Counted from the first letter of the stretch, positions 36,191 through 45,609 are shown. The stretch is DNA of 64,000 nt from Candidatus Dojkabacteria bacterium UBA2022 (GCA_002335495.1 DDBW01000014.1:1671-65670); one strand, 5' to 3'. Numbers and translations: made by a program. Notes: a model not told the origin generated them from the letters alone.

Positions 36191-36927
36191 TTTCTTTTCA
36201 AAAACAACTTAACATCCTCTGCAAAAACATCAGGGTAATATGCGGCAAGCTCATGTCCATATCCGCTATAAACCTTAAGAATAGATCGAGAAATACCTCG
36301 GTTTAGAATATATGCCTGGTATAAAGGAGTATCGATATCATCAACGCCCCAGATTATCAGAGTATCTGCAGTTATATTCTTAAGCTTATCGCTCTGATCA
36401 CTACTTGTAACTTTTACAAAATTGCTCTGCAAGTGCTCAAGCTTAAGATATTCAGAAGCGGGATGAAACACTCTGTAATACAATCTTCTTAGACTCTTAA
36501 ACCTCTTTAAAAACTTCTTTAGACTCCTCTCACTTACAGGAGGTACATCTTGATAACTCTTACCCTCTCTTCTATATGAGGGAGCACTTAACACTAATTT
36601 CTTAATTAGTTTAGTTGTGGAAGCAAGATAGACGCCCAAAGTCCCACCAAAGGAGTGCCCGATATAGTTTGTAGGTTGTTTAATTACAGCTTTAATAAAA
36701 CACACCAAATGGCTGGCATACTCATCAGTTCCCCAGTCTGGATCAGGATTCTCACTATCGCCACGACCTGGCATATCAATAAGGTAGCATTTAAAATCAC
36801 CAGCTAGATGCGCGGCAAGTTTTCTAAGGCTATTTCTGGTACCACTCCACCCATGCACCAAAAGCAAAGGTTCACCATTTCCTATAACCTCGTAACTAAC
36901 CTTTTTTCCGTTTACTTCTACAACCAT
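36187..36927 (-). CDS. Alpha/beta hydrolase
   Basis: In this 246-residue protein, LLLVHGWSGT supplies the oxyanion region, GHSFGG the nucleophile elbow, WGVDDIDTP the acid and YGHELAAYYP the histidine, so the triad is complete. Substrate is unknown. It is translationally linked to murF by a 4-base overlap. TATAAT lies 5 bases before the ATG (complement of 36933-36938). Confidence 0.82.
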   Translation of the reverse strand: MVVEVNGKKVSYEVIGNGEPLLLVHGWSGTRNSLRKLAAHLAGDFKCYLIDMPGRGDSENPDPDWGTDEYASHLVCFIKAVIKQPTNYIGHSFGGTLGVYLASTTKLIKKLVLSAPSYRREGKSYQDVPPVSERSLKKFLKRFKSLRRLYYRVFHPASEYLKLEHLQSNFVKVTSSDQSDKLKNITADTLIIWGVDDIDTPLYQAYILNRGISRSILKVYSGYGHELAAYYPDVFAEDVKLFLKRK

Positions 36928-36932
36928 GCTAA

Positions 36933-36976
36933 ATTATATCAAAATAACGGTGGATGAATTATATTTAATGTATAAT
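36933..36976. promoter_or_regulatory. Divergent leaderless promoter pair
   Basis: TATAAT on the minus strand (complement of 36933-36938) is 5 bases before the hydrolase ATG, and TATAAT on the plus strand (36971-36976) is 5 bases before the methyltransferase ATG. The whole intergenic region is 54 bases and has no SD site on either side. Confidence 0.65.
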
Positions 36977-36981
36977 TAAGC

Positions 36982-37839
36982 ATGGTTGAATATTCGCAAA
37001 ACTTTCTACTCGATAGAAATTTGGTAAGAAAATTAATTAATAAGTCAGATATCTCAGAAGGAGATCTCGTACTGGATATAGGAGCAGGAGAGGGGATAAT
37101 CACTAGAGAAATTTTGAGGAAAGTAGGGGAGAATGGGAAAGTAATTGCCGTTGAGATAGATCGCGATGCAGTATCAATACTAGAAGACCTCTTTAGTGAC
37201 TACCCTCAAGTTGATATCACTAAAGAAGATATAAAAAATTATCAACTCCCTCAAGAAAAGTTTAAAGTTTTCTCAAATATTCCCTTCAACTTAACGTCAG
37301 AGATAATGAACAAACTTCTGTTTACCCAGAACGGTTTTACAACGGGAAATATTGTAATGCAGAAGGAGGCTGCCTTTATGTACGGAGGAGATCAGATAAG
37401 AGAACCAAACACCCTTAAATCGATACAAGCAAACCCATTCTATGAATTTTCACTTGCATACCACTTCCACCCAGCAGATTTCATTCCACAGCCGAGGGTG
37501 GATATAGTACTCTTGAATATAAGAAAAAGATTACATCCTCTAATTCCAGAGAATCAAAAAGTTGATTACTTAAATTTCACTTCATTCCTAGCTCAAGATA
37601 GATATTCAGAAGGAAGGTGGAGAAAGCTGTTCACCAAAAAACAACTAGATTTCATGCGAAAGAGCTACGGCCTAATGGATAAAGGGATTTCATCACAACA
37701 GACAACATCTTTAATAAAAGCCTTTAATAGCTTTGTAAGTTACACTCCGTTACCCCAGAAAGAGCTTGTAACGGATGCCTATATGCGTCATAAACAACAA
37801 GCATCAAAACTCCAAAAGCAGACCATAACCAGCGTTTAG
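36982..37839 (+). CDS. Erm/KsgA-family rRNA adenine dimethyltransferase
   Basis: The protein has 285 residues. SQNFLLD, VLDIGAGEGIIT, VIAVEID and NIPF (99-102) show the rRNA adenine-N6 methyltransferase fold. Several features resemble Erm more than KsgA: NIPF instead of the NLPY typical of KsgA, AFMYGG with the later HFHPADFIPQPRVD, and a C-terminal RKLFTKKQLDFM block close to the IFTKNQ block of Erm enzymes. Erm methylates A2058 of 23S rRNA; KsgA methylates 16S rRNA. I lean to an Erm-like enzyme but do not assign a target or resistance. It has no attenuator leader. Confidence 0.7.
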   Translation: MVEYSQNFLLDRNLVRKLINKSDISEGDLVLDIGAGEGIITREILRKVGENGKVIAVEIDRDAVSILEDLFSDYPQVDITKEDIKNYQLPQEKFKVFSNIPFNLTSEIMNKLLFTQNGFTTGNIVMQKEAAFMYGGDQIREPNTLKSIQANPFYEFSLAYHFHPADFIPQPRVDIVLLNIRKRLHPLIPENQKVDYLNFTSFLAQDRYSEGRWRKLFTKKQLDFMRKSYGLMDKGISSQQTTSLIKAFNSFVSYTPLPQKELVTDAYMRHKQQASKLQKQTITSV

Positions 37840-37978
37840 CATAACAGCTCAACCCCATAACATTATTTTCCTAATATATTCCACCCTGTAGCATTATTCA
37901 CTTGACCCTTATTTCCTCCGATGATAGATTAATGGTGAATAGTGGTGACGCGTGGTGAAAGATGATAGAATTAAAAAT
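37840..37978 (+). promoter_or_regulatory. mraZ promoter and MraZ operator
   Basis: TTGACC (37902-37907), a 17-base spacer and TAGATT (37925-37930) form the promoter. Three direct TGGTGA copies at 37933, 37943 and 37953, each 10 bases apart, match the spaced GTGG-type repeats bound by MraZ. They lie at and after the predicted start site, so autorepression is likely. Confidence 0.7.
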
Positions 37979-38422
37979 ATGATTATAGGAGAGTACAAAA
38001 GTAAAGTAGGAGAGAAGAAAAGAATCGCTATTCCAAAGAAATTTAGAAATGAGATTGGAAACAAACTCATTCTAACCAGAGGATACGAAAACTGTCTGGT
38101 CCTAGTTAGCGAAGACCAATGGAAAGGAATCGCATCCGAGGTGCTAAATGGCTCTTTTATAAACAGGGATATCAGAGATACCAGCAGATTCTTAGTAGGT
38201 AGTGCAACAGAGGTAGAGCCAGATGCACAGGGAAGAATAGTTATACCCCAACCTTTATATGAGCATGCTCATCTAGAAGACGAAGTCACTTTTTTGGGAC
38301 TTGGTAACTGGATCGAGATATGGTCATCACAAGAGTGGGAGAAAAGACTTTCATACCTACAAGAGAACGGAGATCAGATTGCCCAGGAAATAACAAAGTT
38401 AAACAGCAAAAATAATGGATAA
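37979..38422 (+). CDS. mraZ: Transcriptional regulator MraZ
   Basis: MraZ is the AbrB-fold regulator of the dcw cluster. I place the start at the ATG at 37979, giving MIIGEYKSKVGEKKRIAIPK, the usual family N-terminus; the GTG at 37952 would lie within the operator. The second half repeats the motif (DAQGRIVIPQPLYEHA). Three TGGTGA repeats lie upstream. It overlaps rsmH by 8 bases. Confidence 0.92.
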   Translation: MIIGEYKSKVGEKKRIAIPKKFRNEIGNKLILTRGYENCLVLVSEDQWKGIASEVLNGSFINRDIRDTSRFLVGSATEVEPDAQGRIVIPQPLYEHAHLEDEVTFLGLGNWIEIWSSQEWEKRLSYLQENGDQIAQEITKLNSKNNG

Positions 38423-39299
38423 AGGATATCACATACCGGTACTTTTGAATGAATGTATTGAGAGCTTAAACCTAAAGCCAGAGGGGAAGTACATAGATTG
38501 TACCCTTGGGGAAGCAGGACACAGCAGCAAGATATACTCAAAATTAAGTAAGGAAGGCATCCTTTTAAGTATTGATCAGGACATAAGTGCAATTAACTTT
38601 GTAAAAGAGAAGTTCGCAAAAGAGCTCTCAGAAGGCAATTGGATAATCAAGAAAGGTAATTTTGAGAAGATAACTCAACTTACAAACGAAGCTGGTATTA
38701 AAAGTGTAGATGGAATTCTAATGGACCTTGGTCTCTCATCAAGACAACTTGAAGAGAAAGGCAGAGGCTTCAGTTATAAAAATGCTGAAGAATCCTTAGA
38801 CATGAGAATGGATAATGAGATGGGAGTAACCGCATTGGATCTTGTAAAAGTTCTAAATGCAACCGAGCTTGAAAAATTATTCAGAATCTATGGAGAGGAA
38901 AGATTCGCCAAAAGAATAGCCATCGAAATTAAACGAAACGATATCCAAACAGTTGGAGATCTCACAAGCCTTATCTACAGAGTTGTGCCGGCAACTTCCC
39001 GTAGGGAGGACAGTCATCATCCTGCACGCAGGGTCTTTCAGGCCCTGCGCATAGCAGTGAATGACGAAATCAATGTCCTTAAACGAGGATTAGATAGCGC
39101 TTATGAGCTCTTAAACAAAGGGGGAAGACTTGTAATTATAACCTTCCACTCCTTAGAAGATAGGGAAGTTAAAAGATTCTTTGACGATAAATCTGAAAAG
39201 AATAACTCCAAAATCTTTGAAGTGATACTGCCCAGTACTTCAGAGGTTGAGGAGAACAATAGATCCCGAAGCGCAAAGTTAAGAGTATTAGAAAAATAA
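38415..39299 (+). CDS. rsmH: 16S rRNA (cytosine-N4) methyltransferase RsmH
   Basis: HIPVLLNECIESL, YIDCTLGEAGHSSKI, GILMDLGLSSRQLEE and RRVFQALRIAVNDE are the RsmH signatures. The enzyme methylates C1402 of 16S rRNA. Length (294) is near normal. It follows mraZ as in most bacteria. Confidence 0.95.
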   Translation: MDKGYHIPVLLNECIESLNLKPEGKYIDCTLGEAGHSSKIYSKLSKEGILLSIDQDISAINFVKEKFAKELSEGNWIIKKGNFEKITQLTNEAGIKSVDGILMDLGLSSRQLEEKGRGFSYKNAEESLDMRMDNEMGVTALDLVKVLNATELEKLFRIYGEERFAKRIAIEIKRNDIQTVGDLTSLIYRVVPATSRREDSHHPARRVFQALRIAVNDEINVLKRGLDSAYELLNKGGRLVIITFHSLEDREVKRFFDDKSEKNNSKIFEVILPSTSEVEENNRSRSAKLRVLEK

Positions 39300-39317
39300 A
39301 ATAATGACACTGCCCGA

Positions 39318-39662
39318 ATGTCAGAAGCCACAAAAAGAAAACTTAGACAATCAATGCAAGGAAGTTCTGAGACAACTACCTCATCAATAATTATCAGACT
39401 CTTCCTCCTAACTCTATTTGTATTCTTAGGAGTTCAGATTGCAATCAATGCCATTTTAAGCCCTATGGGAATCCAGCTTGAGGCATACAATGTCGAAAAG
39501 ACCAGACTTCTCGAAGAGAACAGAGCTCTCGAACAAACCCTTGCTAATATGGGATCTATAAAAGCCCTAAACCATCTTTCTGAAAAGAAGTTGTCGCTCA
39601 AGCAAGCCCAAACCAAGCAGATTGTTTACATAACAGATACGACTCTACGTGCTGAGAGATGA
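39318..39662 (+). CDS. ftsL: FtsL-like cell-division protein
   Basis: This 114-residue protein has a short cytoplasmic tail, one membrane helix (LFLLTLFVFLGVQIAINAIL) and a coiled coil (VEKTRLLEENRALEQTLANM). Sequence conservation is low, as usual for FtsL; the position between rsmH and ftsI supports the call. It overlaps ftsI by 4 bases. Confidence 0.75.
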   Translation: MSEATKRKLRQSMQGSSETTTSSIIIRLFLLTLFVFLGVQIAINAILSPMGIQLEAYNVEKTRLLEENRALEQTLANMGSIKALNHLSEKKLSLKQAQTKQIVYITDTTLRAER

Positions 39663-41449
39663 GAACATACTCTGCAAGATCAATAATTGGAAGTAATACT
39701 TCTAAACGGAAAGTTATCCAACCACAAATCATCATAGCCGCACTAATGACTATCCTTGGAGTTGGAATCCTTGCACAAGGCTTTAGATGGCAAATTCTTG
39801 AAGCAGACAGATTCAAAACCCTTGCCAGGTCTCAGTACATGGAAAACCAAAGACAGCCAACCAGCCGTGGGATTATCTACGCAGCAGACTCAACTGTACT
39901 CGCAGTGGACCAGCCAGTTTGGGGGGTATACGCAAGCTTAAGCAACGACGGCAGAGAAAGAGATCTGTTTTTTAAACATAAAGACAAATATGTATCTACT
40001 ATATCTGGCATACTAAATGTATCCACAGAAGACCTTTCAGAGAAAATAACAGAGAAATTTATGTTCTTCAAAATTCTTAGCGGAGTATCAGCAGATAAAA
40101 AAGCTGCTCTTGAGCAGGCAAACATCTTCGGCGAAGGCACCGAGGGATTTGGATTATATTTCGAACGAGAAGAGAAAAGAATATACCCAAATATGAATCT
40201 TGCGTCACATCTTCTGGGATTCATAGGTAAAAATTCTGACGGAGAAGATGTTGGTCAGTACGGTCTAGAAGGCTTCTACTTCGGAGACATTACAGGACAG
40301 GAGGGTTACACCTACGAAGAGAAAGACTCACAAGGGAATGTAATATTAACGGCAGAGTATGAACCTATCCTTCCAAGACAAGGAAAAAGTTTCAAAATGA
40401 CAATAGTTCCTTCAATTCAACAGAAAGTAGAAAAGATCCTTAAAGAAGGGGTCGCAAAAAATCAAGCTAAAAGCGGAAGCGCAATTATTATGGATCCAAA
40501 CACCGGAGCAATTATTGCCATGGCCAACTACCCAGACTACAACCCCAACGAATACTGGAAAGTAACTGACCCGTGGATATTCAAAAACAAAGCTATTTCA
40601 GACGTATATGAGTATGGCTCGGTACATAAGCCCCTAACCGTGGCCATCGGATTGGAATCAGGCAAAGTTAAAGACGACTACATATGCAACGATGCAACAG
40701 GAAGCTTTAAACTGTACGATAAAACAATATACACATGGAATAAGCAGGCAAACGGAAAACTCAGTCTCGGAGGAATGTTAGAGAAATCAAACAACCCATG
40801 TATCGCACAGGTAGCTCTGGAAACAGGACACGAATACTACTATCCAAAGCTTAAGGAGTTCGGAATAGGATCCGTAATTGGAGTTGGACTCCAAGACGAA
40901 GCCACCGGATCACTAATGCCGTATGAAATGTGGACGAAGCTTGATCTAGCGGTTGCCTCATTCGGACAATCAATTGCAGCAACCCCCCTACAAGTACTAT
41001 CAGCAGTAAGTGCCATTGCAAATGAAGGAAATAGAATGCGACCATACATTATCTCAGAAGTTCAAGAGGCAGATGATACTATTAAATATAAACCACAGGT
41101 CGCATCAACTCCGATATCAGAAGAAACGGCTAAGAAAGTAGCGAAGATGATGGAGGGAGTTGTGAGAGTAGGAGAGTCACGCTTCTTTTTCAACCGCGAT
41201 GTACCACAGTACAGTATAGGAGGAAAAACAGGTACGGCCCAGATACCAAGAAAAGATAAGGCAGGATACTACGATGATAGAACTAACACGACCTTTGTAG
41301 GTTTCTCTCCAGTAGAAAACGCACAAATGATAATGTTAGTAAGACTTGAGGAACCTAAGTTGAACACCTTCTCAGCTTCTACCGCAGTACCTGTGTGGAT
41401 AGACATATTCAGAGCCGTAGCTGATGACCTGGAAATCCCTAAGAAATAA
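39659..41449 (+). CDS. ftsI: Class B penicillin-binding protein (FtsI/PBP2)
   Basis: The protein has 596 residues. An N-terminal membrane helix precedes the PBP dimer domain and the transpeptidase domain. Catalytic motifs are SVHK (S321, K324), SNN (377-379) and KTG (K523-G525, in GGKTGTAQ). It cross-links septal peptidoglycan together with FtsW. The His in SVHK replaces the more usual Phe of STFK. Confidence 0.93.
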   Translation: MRTYSARSIIGSNTSKRKVIQPQIIIAALMTILGVGILAQGFRWQILEADRFKTLARSQYMENQRQPTSRGIIYAADSTVLAVDQPVWGVYASLSNDGRERDLFFKHKDKYVSTISGILNVSTEDLSEKITEKFMFFKILSGVSADKKAALEQANIFGEGTEGFGLYFEREEKRIYPNMNLASHLLGFIGKNSDGEDVGQYGLEGFYFGDITGQEGYTYEEKDSQGNVILTAEYEPILPRQGKSFKMTIVPSIQQKVEKILKEGVAKNQAKSGSAIIMDPNTGAIIAMANYPDYNPNEYWKVTDPWIFKNKAISDVYEYGSVHKPLTVAIGLESGKVKDDYICNDATGSFKLYDKTIYTWNKQANGKLSLGGMLEKSNNPCIAQVALETGHEYYYPKLKEFGIGSVIGVGLQDEATGSLMPYEMWTKLDLAVASFGQSIAATPLQVLSAVSAIANEGNRMRPYIISEVQEADDTIKYKPQVASTPISEETAKKVAKMMEGVVRVGESRFFFNRDVPQYSIGGKTGTAQIPRKDKAGYYDDRTNTTFVGFSPVENAQMIMLVRLEEPKLNTFSASTAVPVWIDIFRAVADDLEIPKK

Positions 41450-41450
41450 A

Positions 41451-42203
41451 CTACTTACAAACTTTATCCGTTGAGCATCTAGAGACCCCCTCTACGCAAC
41501 GGCATAGATTACACTTATCCGTACTAATGTAGTTATCTCCATCATTATATACTTTACTATTGTACAAACAGATATCAGCAGCAGATTTATCACCATCTTC
41601 AGTCTGATATACAAGCTTAAAATCTTCAGCAGTAGATATGTCAAACTTAGATATTTTATATGTTAAAGTCACAGTACAAGGCTGAGTGTAAAGACTCTCA
41701 ATTGTGTTAACCACATTCAAAAGCGTAAGCACTCCATTTTGAAAGTTATAAAGACCGATTTGGGCAGGAACTTTCCCACCCTCAGTACACAACTGAGACT
41801 GTTGCAATTGAACATCAATCTTTTTATCCCCCGTCACTACAGACGCAAAAGAAGTCCCCAATGGCTTACCCAAAAGTTCCGCGGAAACTCCAGACGCAAA
41901 GTATTTAGCCTCAAACGTAAGGTTAGATCTTACGAAATCGTTGATAGTTAATTCATCTCTAATATCCTCTCCCTTATTTTCATTACAAATCACTTTCCCC
42001 TTTGTACAGTAACAGGTTTGAGAGTCATTCTCGGAAACAACAGCTCCAGATTCATAAAAGCGAAAATCCTTAAAACATGAACCAGGAGCAAGCGCTCCTT
42101 TTGAAGCAGAAATTATTGTAAATAAACCAAGCACAGTAAACGCGATTGACAGTAGAATGAGCGAAACCCGCTGGCCTCCATTTTCCATACCCAAGTTTAC
42201 CAT
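41451..42203 (-). CDS. Exported protein with two VWC-like Cys-rich modules
   Basis: The protein has 250 residues. One N-terminal membrane helix (LILLSIAFTVLGLFTIISA) anchors an outer domain. Two Cys modules share a C-x6-Y-x2-G pattern: CFKDFRFYESG...CYCTKGKVIC (about 36-75) and CLYNSKVYNDGDN...CNLCRCVEGVSRC (about 210-248), similar to von Willebrand factor type C repeats. The middle is beta-rich. Disulfides are likely outside the cell. The gene is divergent from tatD with 26 bases between starts. Function is unknown. Confidence 0.55.
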   Translation of the reverse strand: MVNLGMENGGQRVSLILLSIAFTVLGLFTIISASKGALAPGSCFKDFRFYESGAVVSENDSQTCYCTKGKVICNENKGEDIRDELTINDFVRSNLTFEAKYFASGVSAELLGKPLGTSFASVVTGDKKIDVQLQQSQLCTEGGKVPAQIGLYNFQNGVLTLLNVVNTIESLYTQPCTVTLTYKISKFDISTAEDFKLVYQTEDGDKSAADICLYNSKVYNDGDNYISTDKCNLCRCVEGVSRCSTDKVCK

Positions 42204-42223
42204 CCTTTAGAGTATGCTACAAT
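42196..42223 (+). promoter_or_regulatory. tatD promoter, leaderless type
   Basis: TTTACC (42196-42201), a 16-base spacer and TACAAT (42218-42223) with 6 bases to the ATG at 42230. It overlaps the start of the divergent VWC-like gene. Confidence 0.55.
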
Positions 42224-42229
42224 TGACGC

Positions 42230-43111
42230 ATGACAGACTCACATGCACACCTATGCTTTCCAGAAGGAAAAGCGAACTTAACACAAATTATAGATGAATT
42301 CGAGCAGGGAGGAGGAGAGTACATTCTCAATGTTGGACACTCACCAGAAACCAACCTTGAGACATTGAATATTCATAACAGCCTGAAAAATAACAAGGTG
42401 AAAGTTTTGAGCGCACTAGGCATACATCCGGAATACGTTAAAGAGACAATATCGATTGATATAGACAGGTATAAGCAGATGCGTAAAACCGTTGATGCAT
42501 ATAGAGAGCTCGTAGAGAAAAATGCGAATGAAATTGCAGCCATTGGAGAGTGCGGCCTAGACTACTACCATATTAAAAACGACCCCAGCATATCAGAAGA
42601 GGAGCTAGAAGAGATAAAAGAGCTTCAAAAAAACCTCTTCAAAGAGCATGTCGAGATCGCCCTAAAACACCAAAAACCTCTAACCATCCACGTACGAGAT
42701 CTTCCTGGTGAGAACGATTGTATTGAGGATGCATTAAAAATTGTTTCGCAAATCGGAGAAGGGAAGGTACGAGGAAGCTTTCACAGCTATACCCAAGCTC
42801 CTTCATACATAACAGAAATCATAGGATTAGGATTCTACATTGGAGTAAACGGAATTGTTACATACCCCAAAGCTGAAAATGTTAGGGAGATTGTAAAGTT
42901 AGTCCCCACAAACAGAATTCTGCTGGAAACAGATACCCCTTTGCTTCCCCCGCAACGAATTAGAAGTAACAAGAAGTATTGGAGAAACTACGGTGCGCCA
43001 TATGACATTAAAGAGATTGCCGAAACGGTGGCAAAAGTGAAGGAGGGCTCAGTAGAAGAGATTATCAAAACAACTACAGAGAACTTTAAGCGACTATTCC
43101 TTGTCGACTAA
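42230..43111 (+). CDS. tatD: TatD-family metal-dependent DNase
   Basis: This 293-residue protein has DSHAHL metal ligands at the N-terminus, then IGECGLDYY, HVRD, FHSY and LLETDTP in order, as in TatD. Its 3' end overlaps rsmI by 18 bases on the opposite strand. Confidence 0.9.
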   Translation: MTDSHAHLCFPEGKANLTQIIDEFEQGGGEYILNVGHSPETNLETLNIHNSLKNNKVKVLSALGIHPEYVKETISIDIDRYKQMRKTVDAYRELVEKNANEIAAIGECGLDYYHIKNDPSISEEELEEIKELQKNLFKEHVEIALKHQKPLTIHVRDLPGENDCIEDALKIVSQIGEGKVRGSFHSYTQAPSYITEIIGLGFYIGVNGIVTYPKAENVREIVKLVPTNRILLETDTPLLPPQRIRSNKKYWRNYGAPYDIKEIAETVAKVKEGSVEEIIKTTTENFKRLFLVD

Positions 43112-43789
43112 AACAACAAATTCACCCTTCTGTTTAATCTTCCCGTCATTAACAAGCTCAAGAAGCTTCTCAGGGTAATCGGTATCAAAGGCCTCATGCA
43201 TTTTTGTAATATCATTAGCCAAAGTAACTCTCCTAGAAGGAAGGGTATCAATAATTTCCTGCAATAGTTTGCCAATTCGCTGTGGAGACTCATACATAAC
43301 AAGTGTACTGTTTAGACTCCCATACTCTTTCAAGAGATCTTTTCTATGCGCATCAGATTTAGGTAGAAAGCCTAGAAAAATGAACTTATCTGTTGCCACT
43401 CCACTTGCACTTAAAGCCGATACAACTGCACTTGGACCTGGAATAGGGGAGACCTTATATCCCCTTGAAACAAGTTCCCTTACAAGCTTAAATCCTGGAT
43501 CGGATATAACTGGAGTTCCGGAATCTGAAACAAGGGCGAGATTTAAACCTAAATCGAGCTTTTCCATAACCTTACCAATCATCCTATCGTGATTCTGATC
43601 TCGATAAGATACAAGCTGGGCTGAGATATTATAGTGATTGAGCAACTTTGAAGTTTGTCGCGTATCCTCAGCTAAAACGAAGGCGACTTCTTTCAGGATT
43701 CGCACAGCCCTAAATGTCATATCCTCAAGATTTCCAATAGGAGTTGCCACAATATATAAAATGCCTTTCCCCTCAGATTTTGTTTCCAT
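43094..43789 (-). CDS. rsmI: 16S rRNA (cytidine-2'-O) methyltransferase RsmI
   Basis: The protein has 231 residues. LYIVATPIGNLEDMTFRAV, AEDTRQTSKLLNHYNI, ALVSDSGTPVISDPG and PGPSAVVSALSASG define the family (tetrapyrrole-methylase fold). It 2'-O-methylates C1402, the same base that RsmH modifies. TATAAT lies 5 bases before the ATG (complement of 43795-43800). Confidence 0.94.
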   Translation of the reverse strand: METKSEGKGILYIVATPIGNLEDMTFRAVRILKEVAFVLAEDTRQTSKLLNHYNISAQLVSYRDQNHDRMIGKVMEKLDLGLNLALVSDSGTPVISDPGFKLVRELVSRGYKVSPIPGPSAVVSALSASGVATDKFIFLGFLPKSDAHRKDLLKEYGSLNSTLVMYESPQRIGKLLQEIIDTLPSRRVTLANDITKMHEAFDTDYPEKLLELVNDGKIKQKGEFVVLVDKE

Positions 43790-43850
43790 AGTTGATTATA
43801 CTAAAAATATCCCTATCCTTTAACCAAATTTATTTATATAATGAAGTACT

Positions 43851-44384
43851 ATGCAAAATGGTTTAATACTATCAATCTTTTTCCTTCTAATCCTCGTATT
43901 TCTAGGAATTGTACTCACATCTATGACCTCAGTACTTTTTGTAGCCGTAATATTTACCCCAAAAGAGGTAGTAAAGGAGATTGTAAAAATAATGAATGCA
44001 AAAGCCGATGATAAAGTTGTAGATCTTGGATCAGGGGACGGCCGAGTGCTTATAGAAATGGTGAAAGGAGTAAAAGTTAAAGCCTTTGGTTATGACATAT
44101 CTCCCATAATGGTGCTGTATTCCAAGTTAAATAGATTTCTAGCCCTAGGATTTAAATCTCCAATTACCTTCGATGTTGTAAGTCTATTTGATTTGAAATA
44201 TAACGAATACGACATTATATACTGCAACCTGAATGCAAAAATAATGAGCAGACTTTCCTCCAAATTTACTAAACAATTATCAGGAACAAAAGTATTCTCA
44301 TACATCTATCCAATAGAAGGAAAGAAACCATATAAAAAACACATACTTAGCAATAAACAGGCTCTTTTCGAGTATAGGTATTGA
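43851..44384 (+). CDS. Membrane-anchored SAM-dependent methyltransferase
   Basis: An N-terminal membrane helix (LSIFFLLILVFLGIVL) precedes a class I methyltransferase core with VVDLGSGDGRVLIEM as motif I and FGYDISPIM after it. At 177 residues it is short, like the FAM173/ATPSCKMT-type enzymes that methylate membrane-protein lysines; the target here is unknown. TATAAT lies 8 bases before the ATG. Confidence 0.72.
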   Translation: MQNGLILSIFFLLILVFLGIVLTSMTSVLFVAVIFTPKEVVKEIVKIMNAKADDKVVDLGSGDGRVLIEMVKGVKVKAFGYDISPIMVLYSKLNRFLALGFKSPITFDVVSLFDLKYNEYDIIYCNLNAKIMSRLSSKFTKQLSGTKVFSYIYPIEGKKPYKKHILSNKQALFEYRY

Positions 44385-44415
44385 CGGATATATATACTAG
44401 GTATACCATCAACTC

Positions 44416-45609
44416 ATGTCAGAACCTTTAGCCTCAAAATATAGACCTAAAACTCTCTCTGAATTTGTTGGACAAAGTCATTTAGTAGGAGATGGGGCTC
44501 CACTTCGAAAGTTCATCGATCAAAAGACCCTGCCATCAATGATCTTCTGGGGACCACCTGGCACAGGCAAAACCACACTCGCATACATAATCTCTCAAGA
44601 TCTTTTCTACGATTTCCATAAACTCAACGCCATTTCAAGCGGAAAAGCAACTTTAATGAAGATAATTAAGATTGCAATGAATAACCGAATGTATGGCAAG
44701 GGCACAATCGTCTTTATAGATGAGATACACAGATGGAATAAAGCGCAGCAGGACACCCTTCTCCCATATATGGAAAAAGGTATAATCACGCTAATCGGAG
44801 CAACTACTGAAAACCCATCATTTAGAATCAACAGTGCTCTACTCTCAAGGGCAAAAGTTTTTGTTTTTAAACAACATGAGAACAAGGATATTGAGAAGTT
44901 TCTGAAAAGCATACAGGAACAAGAGTATCCGAATATAAAGTACGAAAAGGGGATATTTGAGAAGATAGCCCAACTTTCCAATGGAGACTTAAGATCAGGC
45001 TTGAACATCCTTGAGATAGCCTCAAACCTCGCCGTCAAATCGAAGCTAACGGTCAAAACACTACTAACTGCTGTTCAGCAGCAGGTATACTACGACAGAG
45101 CAGGGGAGGAGCACTATAATCTAATATCAGCCCTTCATAAATCAATGAGATCTTCTAATCCTGATGCTGCCTGCTACTGGCTGGGAAGAATGCTTGAAGC
45201 AGGAGAAGACCCTCTGTATATAGCTAGAAGGATGGTTAGATTTGCATCTGAAGACATCGGGGTTGCTGATAATAATGCAGTTATTCTTGCAAATACCATT
45301 TACGAGGTATGCAGCAAACTAGGGATGCCTGAGTGCGGAGTGAATTTATATCACTTAGCAATCTATCTATCTCAAGCCCCAAAGAACAACAATGCCTACA
45401 CTGTTGAGGCGCAGGTCAAAGAGGATATAAAAATACATGGCAATCTTCCAGTTCCACTTCATCTGCGTAACGCCTCAACAGACCTTATGAAAGAGGTTGG
45501 ATATGGTAAGGGGTATGAGTATGATCACAATCTCACTTCAAAGAAATCCAATCAACAGTGCATGCCTGACAAATTGAAAAATAAAAAGTACATAAAGAAT
45601 GTGGTATAA
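44416..45609 (+). CDS. rarA: Replication-associated recombination protein RarA (MgsA) ATPase
   Basis: The protein has 397 residues. WGPPGTGKTTLAYII is Walker A, VFIDEIHRWNKAQQDTLLP Walker B, and TLIGATTENPSFRINSALLS sensor 1 with the arginine-finger region. The C-terminal domain (AIYLSQAPKNNNAY) is typical of RarA. It acts at stalled forks. Its last codons overlap the -10 box for the tyrS T-box leader. Confidence 0.9.
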   Translation: MSEPLASKYRPKTLSEFVGQSHLVGDGAPLRKFIDQKTLPSMIFWGPPGTGKTTLAYIISQDLFYDFHKLNAISSGKATLMKIIKIAMNNRMYGKGTIVFIDEIHRWNKAQQDTLLPYMEKGIITLIGATTENPSFRINSALLSRAKVFVFKQHENKDIEKFLKSIQEQEYPNIKYEKGIFEKIAQLSNGDLRSGLNILEIASNLAVKSKLTVKTLLTAVQQQVYYDRAGEEHYNLISALHKSMRSSNPDAACYWLGRMLEAGEDPLYIARRMVRFASEDIGVADNNAVILANTIYEVCSKLGMPECGVNLYHLAIYLSQAPKNNNAYTVEAQVKEDIKIHGNLPVPLHLRNASTDLMKEVGYGKGYEYDHNLTSKKSNQQCMPDKLKNKKYIKNVV

